This document shows, piece after piece, positions 1 to 5,666 of a stretch of DNA of 10,385 bases (positions within the stretch are counted from its first letter, which is position 1; each line of letters begins with the position of its first letter). Origin of the DNA: Candidatus Caenarcanales bacterium (GTDB taxonomy: Bacteria; Cyanobacteriota; Vampirovibrionia; LMEP-6097); NCBI GenBank assembly GCA_021299565.1, contig JAJTHA010000093.1, forward strand, positions 1 through 10,385. The letters run 5' to 3'. Under the pieces are notes generated by a model. It made no database searches, had not been told where the DNA came from, and was given only the letters and a program-made list of their open reading frames with translations. The translations under genes and the position numbers were made by a program.

Positions 1-162
1 ATTACTCAGATCAATGTTGCGCCACCTGAGTTTTTGTTATTTACAAATTATCCTGAGCTTATTCCAGAATCTTACAAAAGATTTTTGGAAGCACAGTTCA
101 GACAATATTTTGGTTTCAAAGGAACTCCTATTAGACTAAATTTCAGAGGCGAAGAAAAATAA
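1..162 (+). CDS. der: GTPase Der (EngA), C-terminal end only
   Basis: Partial gene whose start lies left of the window; 53 codons and the TAA stop (160-162) are visible. Der is an essential double-GTPase that acts in assembly of the 50S ribosomal subunit. The visible part matches the end of its C-terminal KH-like domain: APPEF-LLFTN, then the PELIPESYKRFLEAQFR helix, then FGFKGTPIRLNFR, a closing motif highly typical of Der. Neither GTPase domain is in the window. The stop overlaps the ATG of the next gene by one base (TAATG), so the two are probably co-transcribed and translationally coupled. The identification is secure despite the short length. Confidence 0.93.
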   Translation: MTQINVAPPEFLLFTNYPELIPESYKRFLEAQFRQYFGFKGTPIRLNFRGEEK

Positions 163-1433
163 TGCAAAAGCTTCTAGACCAAAAAACTCTAATACTTATT
201 AGAGCTGCGGTTTTAGGAGTCATTATCGGTATCGTTGCTGTTGCGTTTCGCAAACTCACTGAATGGTTATCGGATTTTTTGTTTCATGATTATTTCACCA
301 GAGAGAACTGGTACGACTGGCTTTATCTACCTGTCGTATGTGCCATTGGAGGCTTGATCGCAGGCTTCATCACTCAGCGCTATGCTCCAGATGCTTCAGG
401 CAGTGGCATTATTCAAGTAAAAAAAGCTCTTAATCTTGAAGGTGCTGAGATCAAGATGAAAACTGTTATTGTCAAATTTTTTGGATCAATAATTTCGATT
501 GCTTCAGGATTGTCTCTTGGTAGAGAAGGACCTACTATTCAAATAGGGGCAGGCATAGGTGACAAAGTCGCACAATATATCGTAGGCACAGACCGCAAAA
601 GGGCTATTGCAAGTGGCGCAGGAGCTGGACTAGCTGCGGCTTTCAACACACCAATTGCTGGTGTAATTTTTGTCATCGAAGAGCTTGATAAAAATATTTC
701 AAGCTCATCTTTGGGTCCAGCTATAGTTGGTTCAGTAACAGCTGCTGCCACTTGCAGAACTTTGTATGGAGATTTTTTTACTTTGCATTTTCGTTCTGAC
801 TATGCAACCAATTTATTGCAACTGCCTGTCTTTGCAATAATTGGAATTTTGCTTGCATTTCTTGGAGTTTATTTCCAAAAATCTATTTTGTATATTTTGG
901 ATTTTTATCCAAAATATTTTGGCAAGATCCCGATGTATTTGTGGGGAGCTATGGCAGGCTTGATCACAGGCATTATTGGACTTTTTGTACCGCAAGCACT
1001 TGGTGGCGGGCATTCGACTCTTGAAGGAGTTTTGTCTTCTGCGTTTGCTTTCAAAATGATAGTTATAATTTTTGTAGTTAAGTTCTTTTTGACAGTGATT
1101 GCTTATGGCAGCAAAGTCCCAGGTGGTATTTTTGCGCCATCTCTTATTTTAGGAGCTCTTGCAGGATACGCTCTAGGAGCAGTTTCTAGCTTCGCTTTGC
1201 CTTTTCTTGATATTGATCCTGCTAACTGTGCTTTTGTGGGTATGGGAGCTTTTTTCACTGCAATATCTAGAGCCCCAATCACTAGTATCGTGATGCTTTT
1301 TGAGCTTACTGGAAATTATCAATTGATTTTACCTTTGATGTTTGCTTGTATTTTGGCGAATGTCGCTGCTGAAAAGATTCAGGAGGGTAGCATTTATAAA
1401 AATCTACTTAATCGTGAAGGGATTGATATTTAA
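162..1433 (+). CDS. clcA: CLC-family chloride channel / H+:Cl- antiporter
   Basis: A 423-aa polytopic inner-membrane protein of the CLC family, which moves chloride, usually in exchange for protons. Visible signatures: GSGII at residues 80-84 (family GSGIP), GREGP at 120-124 with E122 as the gating glutamate, GAGAGLAAAFNTPIAG at 152-167, then IEEL with E173/E174 at the position of the internal proton glutamate of E. coli ClcA. Also present are GGIFAPSL at 321-328, ELTGNYQLILP near 381-391, and Y412 in a position matching the chloride-coordinating Tyr445. Having both glutamates favours an exchanger over a plain channel (inference from the family). There is no C-terminal CBS domain, so this is the short bacterial form. 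Start: the ATG overlaps the der stop; an AGAGG at 145-149 is distant, so coupling likely drives initiation. The last position of GSGII is Ile instead of the usual Pro. Confidence 0.93.
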   Translation: MQKLLDQKTLILIRAAVLGVIIGIVAVAFRKLTEWLSDFLFHDYFTRENWYDWLYLPVVCAIGGLIAGFITQRYAPDASGSGIIQVKKALNLEGAEIKMKTVIVKFFGSIISIASGLSLGREGPTIQIGAGIGDKVAQYIVGTDRKRAIASGAGAGLAAAFNTPIAGVIFVIEELDKNISSSSLGPAIVGSVTAAATCRTLYGDFFTLHFRSDYATNLLQLPVFAIIGILLAFLGVYFQKSILYILDFYPKYFGKIPMYLWGAMAGLITGIIGLFVPQALGGGHSTLEGVLSSAFAFKMIVIIFVVKFFLTVIAYGSKVPGGIFAPSLILGALAGYALGAVSSFALPFLDIDPANCAFVGMGAFFTAISRAPITSIVMLFELTGNYQLILPLMFACILANVAAEKIQEGSIYKNLLNREGIDI

Positions 1434-1441
1434 GCAGATTG

Positions 1442-1647
1442 AATCGAATTACATACAGCTTCGCTTATTATCCAAATTCATCAAAGTTGCAGACTGCCAT
1501 AGGCAGTCTTGCTGCTATCGCAGCGAATAGTTGACTAGATAGCTTTTTCGCCGACCACCGCCTTGCGGCGGCGGTTCCCGGCTAGTTACTTTAGCACGAA
1601 GCAACGTGATGAATTTGTCTAAACGCTCATCTATATGCAATTCGATT
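1442..1647. repeat. Nested inverted-repeat element, multi-arm fold (206 bp)
   Basis: Fills the gap between the convergent clcA and peroxiredoxin-like genes. Arms seen by eye: outer stem 1442-1458 with 1631-1647 (17 bp, two mismatches); second stem 1473-1483 with 1607-1617 (11 bp perfect), continued after a small internal loop by 1486-1490 with 1601-1605; hairpin 1491-1498/1502-1509 (8 bp, loop ATA); hairpin 1511-1515/1520-1524 (5 bp, loop TATC); arm 1532-1538/1582-1588 (7 bp, one G-T), capped by a GC-rich hairpin 1551-1562/1567-1581 with loop TTGC, one mismatch and a 3-base bulge. The whole resembles a cloverleaf. GATTGA occurs directly at both ends (1437-1442, 1644-1649), as a short target duplication could, but it overlaps the stem. 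Candidates are a miniature mobile repeat, a structured RNA, or a two-way terminator; none is proven. There is no long T-run and no convincing ORF. Confidence 0.75.
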
Positions 1648-1655
1648 GAGCATAT

Positions 1656-2363
1656 TTATAACTTCCTAAGCTCCGACAACAATAGCTCTGCTGGAATTCG
1701 CTTACGATAATCAGGATCAATAAAAGCAAATCTAATAGTCATCCATTCATCAATAATATAAGTAGCTGGCACCGGAATCTCATATGAAATATCACCATTG
1801 GCAATTGCAGCATGCAAACCAAGCTCCTGCATCAAATTCAAAGTAGCTCCAGACTTATAAATCAAATTATATTTTTGTGCCACATGATTGCCCTTGTCGC
1901 TCAAAACCTGGAAACTTAGCTTGTTTCGTTTCATAGTGTTTAAACAACACTCAGGTTTTTCAGATGATATTGCAATGATTTTGATATTGTTGTTTTTGAA
2001 TTCAGCTGCGTGCTTTTCAAGATCTCTCAAAGTCAAATAGCAATAAGGACTCCAGCCTCCTCTAATAAATGTCAAAAGTATTTTATTTTTTTGAAGTGAA
2101 TTTTTGAGATTAAAAATCTTATTCTGATGATCTTTCAAAAAGAAATCAGGGGCTTGATCTCCTTTAACCAAGAAGCTTTCTTTCAGGCTTTCTGCTTTGA
2201 GCAGATCTAAAGTTTTGAGAATAGCACTATAGTTTTTGGGGTTTTGGGTTTTGCTCAATAGCTTATCTTTGAACTCAAAGATAATTTCTTCTATTTCATG
2301 CCTCGCTCTAAGCGGCTGCTCAAGCGCCTCTATTCTGATATCACTATCATTTTTGCCTAACAT
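1656..2363 (-). CDS. Peroxiredoxin-like (AhpC/TSA) protein, peroxidatic Cys replaced by Ser
   Basis: A 235-aa cytoplasmic protein with a helical N-terminal region (about 1-65) and a thioredoxin-fold AhpC/TSA domain (about 66-235). It belongs to the peroxiredoxin-like subgroup whose active site normally reads RGGWCPYC. Seen here: the entry motif GDQAPDFFL at 68-76, then IRGGWSPYC at 100-108, where S105 (codon AGT) occupies the peroxidatic cysteine position and C108 is kept. Then come IAISSEKPE at 130-138, a CC pair at 139-140, VLSDKGN at 153-159 and PVPATYIIDE at 197-206, all in the usual family order. The length is normal and the frame intact, so it is not an obvious pseudogene. Loss of the peroxidatic Cys should remove standard peroxidase activity; it may be a redox sensor, chaperone-like or decaying protein (inference). 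It is transcribed divergently from a LysR regulator. A GGAG lies about 13 bases upstream of the ATG. Confidence 0.85.
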   Translation of the reverse strand: MLGKNDSDIRIEALEQPLRARHEIEEIIFEFKDKLLSKTQNPKNYSAILKTLDLLKAESLKESFLVKGDQAPDFFLKDHQNKIFNLKNSLQKNKILLTFIRGGWSPYCYLTLRDLEKHAAEFKNNNIKIIAISSEKPECCLNTMKRNKLSFQVLSDKGNHVAQKYNLIYKSGATLNLMQELGLHAAIANGDISYEIPVPATYIIDEWMTIRFAFIDPDYRKRIPAELLLSELRKL

Positions 2364-2409
2364 TATAAATTCTCACTCCCTGCTGTCCAACAATTATCAT
2401 CCGGAGAAA

Positions 2410-2421
2410 CTCAGAATGACG
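2410..2421. repeat. CTCAGAATGACG, possible remnant of a dispersed repeat
   Basis: This 12-mer matches one arm of a dispersed palindromic repeat that I recall from many unrelated bacterial genomes (the core reads TCATTCTGAG on the other strand). Only one arm is seen here, inside a non-coding gap, so it may be a decayed copy or chance. Low confidence; recognised from memory only. Confidence 0.25.
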
Positions 2422-2464
2422 AAAGCTAAACAGACAAGTATAAAAATGTTTTTGAGAACCAAAC

Positions 2465-2493
2465 TTGATTGTTAAATTTTCTTAGTTTATGAA
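2465..2493 (+). promoter_or_regulatory. Putative sigma-70-like promoter for the LysR gene
   Basis: TTGATT at 2465-2470, a 17-base spacer, then TATGAA at 2488-2493, ending about 60 bases before the chosen LysR start. The region is very AT-rich, so such matches are easy to find by chance. A short palindrome TCAAA-TTT-TTTGA (2502-2514) follows and could be a regulator site, but no clear T-N11-A LysR box stands out. Confidence 0.35.
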
Positions 2494-2543
2494 AATATTT
2501 ATCAAATTTTTTGAAAAAATGGCTATTTAAAGATACTAGTATC

Positions 2544-2551
2544 AAGGGGAG
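2544..2551 (+). promoter_or_regulatory. Ribosome binding site deciding the LysR start
   Basis: AAGGGGAG lies 4 bases upstream of the ATG at 2556. The upstream in-frame TTG at 2511 has no such site, so the ATG is preferred. Confidence 0.7.
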
Positions 2552-2555
2552 TGTC

Positions 2556-3455
2556 ATGGAGATAATTAGTCCAGAAGAAGCAACTGCCTTAATTTCCTTA
2601 GTAGAGACGGGGAGCTACAAGGCAGCGGCAAATAAAATGCATAAAGTGCAATCAGCGCTTTGCTATGCAATCAAAAAACTTGAAAACAAACTTCAAGTAA
2701 AAATTTTCGAGAAACATAATAATCAAATGAATCTTACCAATGTAGGGAAAGTTGTTTATCACAAAGTACTTGCTATTAATAAAATCAATCAAGAACTAGA
2801 GAAATTTTCCTGCATTTATAATCAAGGCGTCGAATCAAAACTAGATATTGTAGTAACCGCAGTAACTCCAACACCAATTTTGATAGAAATTTTGCAAAAG
2901 CTCAATAATCAATTCCCTCAAACTCAAATCGAACTCAAATTCACTACTCATGAAGAGCCTATTGATTATTTATTAAGAGCTGAGGCTGATATCGTAATCA
3001 GTTCTGATTCAAAAAGTTATCACAATGTCGATAAATCACAATGGCAAAAAATTGATTTCTTGGCAGTAGCCGCAGATGAGCATCCAGCCGCGTTTGCGGA
3101 AATCACCGAAGAAGACCTATTACAAATGGTAAACCTTGTTGTCGGCGGTAAACAAACGCTTGCTAAAAAAGCACCAGCCAGTTTAGTTGAAAATGCTAAC
3201 GTGTGGCATGTGACGGATTTTCTTCTCAAAAAAGAATTTTTGCTTCAGGGCTTGGGTTGGGGCTATATGCCCAAAATGCTGATAGAAAGAGAGCTTTGTG
3301 AAGGATTATTGGTGCCTTTATCTTGCAAAAAAGTTCTGCTTAAAGATTTGTTTTTAGCCAGAAAAACAGAAGATGTTAAAGGTCCAGCTTCAGCATTTTT
3401 ATGGAATTTATTTGTTGAACATTCAGACAGTGGTTTTGTGCATCAAAGTTTTTGA
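2556..3455 (+). CDS. LysR-family transcriptional regulator
   Basis: A 299-aa DNA-binding regulator of the LysR type. The N-terminal winged helix-turn-helix spans about residues 3-62, with the recognisable VETGSYKAAANKMHK then QSALCYAIKKLE pattern at 16-43 (family: ETGSFTAAA...QSAVS..I..LE). A linker helix follows, then a periplasmic-binding-protein-like effector domain (about 95-299) with LLQGLGWGYMPKMLIE near 229-244, the usual end of the fold. The start was moved to ATG 2556 from an in-frame TTG at 2511 because of the strong binding site and because LysR proteins usually begin just before this helix. It is divergent from the peroxiredoxin-like gene, the classic arrangement for a LysR regulator and its target, so that gene is the likely target (inference). 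The 3' end overlaps ribE by 13 bp, tail to tail. The ligand cannot be predicted. C248 and C257 have OxyR-like spacing but not the OxyR location. Confidence 0.88.
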   Translation: MEIISPEEATALISLVETGSYKAAANKMHKVQSALCYAIKKLENKLQVKIFEKHNNQMNLTNVGKVVYHKVLAINKINQELEKFSCIYNQGVESKLDIVVTAVTPTPILIEILQKLNNQFPQTQIELKFTTHEEPIDYLLRAEADIVISSDSKSYHNVDKSQWQKIDFLAVAADEHPAAFAEITEEDLLQMVNLVVGGKQTLAKKAPASLVENANVWHVTDFLLKKEFLLQGLGWGYMPKMLIERELCEGLLVPLSCKKVLLKDLFLARKTEDVKGPASAFLWNLFVEHSDSGFVHQSF

Positions 3456-4030
3456 AGCTTCTCAAGGTATTTAGCCAAAACGTCTACTTCGATATTTACT
3501 TTAGAACCAGTTTGCAAAAATGATAAATTAGTCACGTCCCAAGTCTTTGGAATGATGCAGACTTTGATGAGATTGCCGCTTATACTTGCAACCGTCAGGC
3601 TAATGCCATTGATACAAATAGAACCCTTGTGAATCACGTATCTAGATAGGTTTTCTGGTATTTGAACTGTAACTTCATAACTACCACTGGCATCAATAAT
3701 CGAAATTATTTCTCCAACCGCGTCCACATGACCTTGCACTATATGCCCGCCAAGTCTATCACTGGCTCTCAAGCATCTTTCTAGATTGACTTTTGTGCCG
3801 ATTTGATAAGTCCCAAAATTAGTTAGTTTAAGTGTTTCATCAATAGCAGTCACCCAAAAGCTTTCGCTATCAAATTTGGTTACGGTTTGACAAACTCCAT
3901 CAACAGCTATTGAAGCTCCTAGTGAAATATCTTCTAAAACGAGATTGCAAGAAATTTGCAAATGCAAATTGCTACCTTCTCGAACGAGAGATTTAACAAT
4001 GCCTTGTTCTTCGACAAGTCCAGTAAACAT
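3443..4030 (-). CDS. ribE: Riboflavin synthase, alpha subunit
   Basis: A 195-aa enzyme that converts two 6,7-dimethyl-8-ribityllumazine molecules to riboflavin plus the pyrimidinedione, the last step of vitamin B2 synthesis. It has two similar lumazine-binding barrels. Barrel 1 (about 1-97) starts with the diagnostic MFTGLVEEQG and has AVDGVCQTV at 42-50 with C47. Barrel 2 (about 98-188) has GGHIVQGHVDAVG at 94-106, INGISLTVA at 140-148 and VNIEVDVLAKYLE at 178-190. The C-terminal helix (about 184-195) is the trimerisation segment in known structures. It is third in an rplS-cyclophilin-ribE unit, and its ATG directly follows the cyclophilin TAA with no gap, implying coupling. No FMN riboswitch is seen in this operon, so it is not regulated with a classical rib operon here. 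Some organisms call this gene ribC. Confidence 0.95.
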   Translation of the reverse strand: MFTGLVEEQGIVKSLVREGSNLHLQISCNLVLEDISLGASIAVDGVCQTVTKFDSESFWVTAIDETLKLTNFGTYQIGTKVNLERCLRASDRLGGHIVQGHVDAVGEIISIIDASGSYEVTVQIPENLSRYVIHKGSICINGISLTVASISGNLIKVCIIPKTWDVTNLSFLQTGSKVNIEVDVLAKYLEKLQKL

Positions 4031-4834
4031 TTAGTCAATTACTCTAGCAGAAACGATTTTGACCGGGTTAGCAGTACCATCAGAACCTGGATATGGAGGG
4101 ACGTTCTCTTTGACGATTTTTTCAACTACATCCATTCCTTCAACTATCTCACCAAAAACTGCATAGCCATATGGATCAACTCCGCCAGCATCTAGTGAAG
4201 GCAAAGCTGCTAGATCAATAAAAAATTGACTAGAAGCGCTGTTAGGATCGCTAGTACGAGCCATCGCTAAGATACCAGCTTTGTTATGTTTAAGTTTTGG
4301 ATTGTTTTCGTGTTGAATTCTACGTTCTTTACCAGTATCAGGATCAATAAAACCACCTGTACCATTACCTTTTGGGCAACCGCCTTGAACAACGAAACCA
4401 GAAATAATTCTATGAAAAGTTAGTCCATTATAGAATTTGCGTTTAACTAAATCAAGAAAGTTACCAGCCGTAATTGGAGCATCTTTCATATAAAGTTTGA
4501 TTTTGAAACTACCTTTTTCTGTTTCCATCATTACAAAAGTATCTTGCTTCTCATCTGAATTTTTATTTACTTCTTTGATAGTTTCTGATTGCATAATTTT
4601 TTTCTCCGGTTGTTTGTCTTTGTTAGTGAAGCTTTGGTGCATGAGATCTATTCTCTGTTCTATAAGAGCTTGAGCTAATTTGATTCTTTCACTTGCAAAT
4701 AACTTAGAAGCCTCATCAACAGATTGATCTGGCAGGTTTAATTGATCTTCTGCTTTTGCTAACTTTTGTGAGAGCATCATTATTGATCCCAACAAAATAA
4801 CTATAGATACAAAAGAGAATAATAGACGCTTCAT
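4031..4834 (-). CDS. Exported cyclophilin-type peptidyl-prolyl isomerase
   Basis: A 267-aa peptidyl-prolyl cis-trans isomerase, probably acting outside the cytoplasm. Residues 1-22 form a basic start (MKRL) plus a hydrophobic core, followed by KLAKAED with an AKA signal peptidase I site near residue 28; an uncleaved anchor is possible. Residues 29-98 are a charged, low-complexity helical linker. The cyclophilin domain runs about 99-267: ETEKGSFKIKLY at 104-115, FHRIISGFVVQGG at 140-152 with the catalytic Arg at 142, MARTSDPNSASSQFFI at 191-206 with the Gln and Phe of the active site, and YAVFGEIVEGMDVV at 224-237. The human CypA drug-contact Trp region is replaced by a bacterial-type loop, as is usual. 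It lies 12 bp downstream of rplS and abuts ribE. The Shine-Dalgarno is weak, so it probably depends on read-through from rplS. Confidence 0.92.
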   Translation of the reverse strand: MKRLLFSFVSIVILLGSIMMLSQKLAKAEDQLNLPDQSVDEASKLFASERIKLAQALIEQRIDLMHQSFTNKDKQPEKKIMQSETIKEVNKNSDEKQDTFVMMETEKGSFKIKLYMKDAPITAGNFLDLVKRKFYNGLTFHRIISGFVVQGGCPKGNGTGGFIDPDTGKERRIQHENNPKLKHNKAGILAMARTSDPNSASSQFFIDLAALPSLDAGGVDPYGYAVFGEIVEGMDVVEKIVKENVPPYPGSDGTANPVKIVSARVID

Positions 4835-4846
4835 AAATATTTGCTT

Positions 4847-5293
4847 TTACGCTGCTGCAACTTCTTCGCTGGTCTCTTCTTCTTGAAGACCTTCGTTTTG
4901 TTCTTGAGCAATTAGTTTTTCCTGAAAATCTCTTGCGATACGTGAACTATCTTCTTTAAGTCTAGTTGCTTTAGTACCAACACGCTCTCTCATATAGTAT
5001 AACTTCGCTCTGCGAGCTTTTCCTTTACGTTGTACTTTTACTTCAACAAGTTTTGGAGCATGTACTAAAAATGTTCTTTCGATAGCAACACCTTGGAAAA
5101 CTCTTCTTACTGTAAAAGTTTTGTTGATGCCGCCACCTTTAATAGCGATAACCATACCTTCAAAACTTTGAGTACGTTCTTTGGTACCTTCTCTAATAAG
5201 TACTTTTACTTTTACTGTGTCACCTACTTGAAATTGTGGTGGGTTTTTCTTGAGTACGGTGTTTTCTACTAATTTAATAATTTGTTGTGACAT
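4847..5293 (-). CDS. rplS: 50S ribosomal protein L19 with acidic C-terminal tail
   Basis: A 148-aa large-subunit protein located at the 30S-50S interface. The core (about 1-115) has all family signatures: FQVGDTVKVKVLIREG at 21-36, RTQSFEGMVIA at 40-50, GGGINKTFTVRRVFQGV near 53-69, and VQRKGKARRAKLYYMRERVG near 87-106. Bacterial L19 is usually about 115-120 residues. The extra 30 or so residues here (about 117-148) are rich in Glu and Gln and end in EEVAAA, an unusual acidic tail on a basic protein. The start is backed by AAAGG seven to ten bases upstream. It is the first gene of an operon with the cyclophilin and ribE; the usual partners (trmD, rpsP) are not adjacent. Twin hairpins lie 88-150 bases upstream and could be part of its leader. 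Confidence 0.95.
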   Translation of the reverse strand: MSQQIIKLVENTVLKKNPPQFQVGDTVKVKVLIREGTKERTQSFEGMVIAIKGGGINKTFTVRRVFQGVAIERTFLVHAPKLVEVKVQRKGKARRAKLYYMRERVGTKATRLKEDSSRIARDFQEKLIAQEQNEGLQEEETSEEVAAA

Positions 5294-5380
5294 AAGGTTA
5301 CCTTTAGAATGAAAATCTTAGCAAAATCAAGGTTTTTTAATCATAAAGACTTTATTAGTGCCTTTTGGGGACTTTAGGGC

Positions 5381-5443
5381 TAATCCCCGAATTTGGCTAA
5401 ATTTGGGGATTATAATCCCTGAATTTGGCATAATTCGGGGATT
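5381..5443. repeat. Two tandem hairpins made from a repeated 17-mer, upstream of rplS
   Basis: Hairpin 1 pairs 5381-5394 with 5399-5412 (14 bp, one G-T pair, loop GGCT). Hairpin 2 pairs 5414-5425 with 5432-5443 (12 bp, one G-T pair, 6-base loop). The left arms are a direct repeat, TAATCCCYGAATTTGGC at 5381-5397 and 5413-5429, with one difference. An extra GGGGA at 5367-5371 and TAATCC at 5448-5453 look like further half-sites. The G-T pairs keep the stems intact in RNA. The stretch 5294-5504 holds no gene other than this. Possible roles are an rplS leader structure, a divergent operator or a small dispersed repeat; which is undecided. Confidence 0.7.
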
Positions 5444-5504
5444 TAGATAATCCTCTGTCAAATATTATCCTTGAATTGCTTTTTATATCTGAGGTTAGAG
5501 TCAA

Positions 5505-5666
5505 GTGAATAACGATTTTATTGAATTAATGTTACGTAAAAACAGCCAGAGTGCTGAATTAGCGATCGAGGATGGAGACGATTGGAGCTTGTCGGAAGAG
5601 TTGATTCAAATAGCTGATTTCAAGATGTCGTTTGATTCTATAGAGAATGAGGGAATAAGTTTATGA
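5505..5666 (+). CDS. Small acidic protein of unknown function (53 aa), GTG start
   Basis: I do not recognise this gene. It runs from GTG at 5505 with GAGG ten bases upstream (5491-5494) to a TGA that overlaps the ATG of the next gene (ATGA at 5663-5666), a typical coupled junction. The protein has 53 residues, about 13 Asp/Glu against 3 Lys/Arg, with no signal or membrane segment; it starts MNNDFIELMLRKN and has a helical-looking acidic middle (DGDDWSLSEELIQIADF). An in-frame ATG at 5529 is an alternative start but lacks a binding site. The coupling suggests a partner protein, perhaps a small chaperone or inhibitor for the 366-aa product (inference only). Its shortness and non-ATG start make it easy to miss. 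Confidence 0.6.
   Translation: MNNDFIELMLRKNSQSAELAIEDGDDWSLSEELIQIADFKMSFDSIENEGISL

Noticed and set aside
1491..1524. Simple intrinsic terminators for clcA
   Set aside because: The two hairpins are good but no T-run follows either one, and they are nested within larger stems, so they are described as part of the larger element.
1342..1530. Short open frame running out of clcA into the structured element
   Set aside because: It overlaps clcA in another frame, has no binding site and its composition follows the inverted repeats. The long antisense frames over aspS (for example 9055-9339) are likewise by-products of the real gene.
2511..2555. TTG at 2511 as the start of the LysR gene
   Set aside because: It adds 15 residues not expected in front of the helix-turn-helix and has no binding site, while ATG 2556 has AAGGGGAG close upstream.
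3443..5504. FMN riboswitch controlling ribE
   Set aside because: ribE directly abuts the cyclophilin gene, and the leader of the operon shows only the GGGGAT/ATCCCC hairpins, with none of the conserved RFN-element segments.
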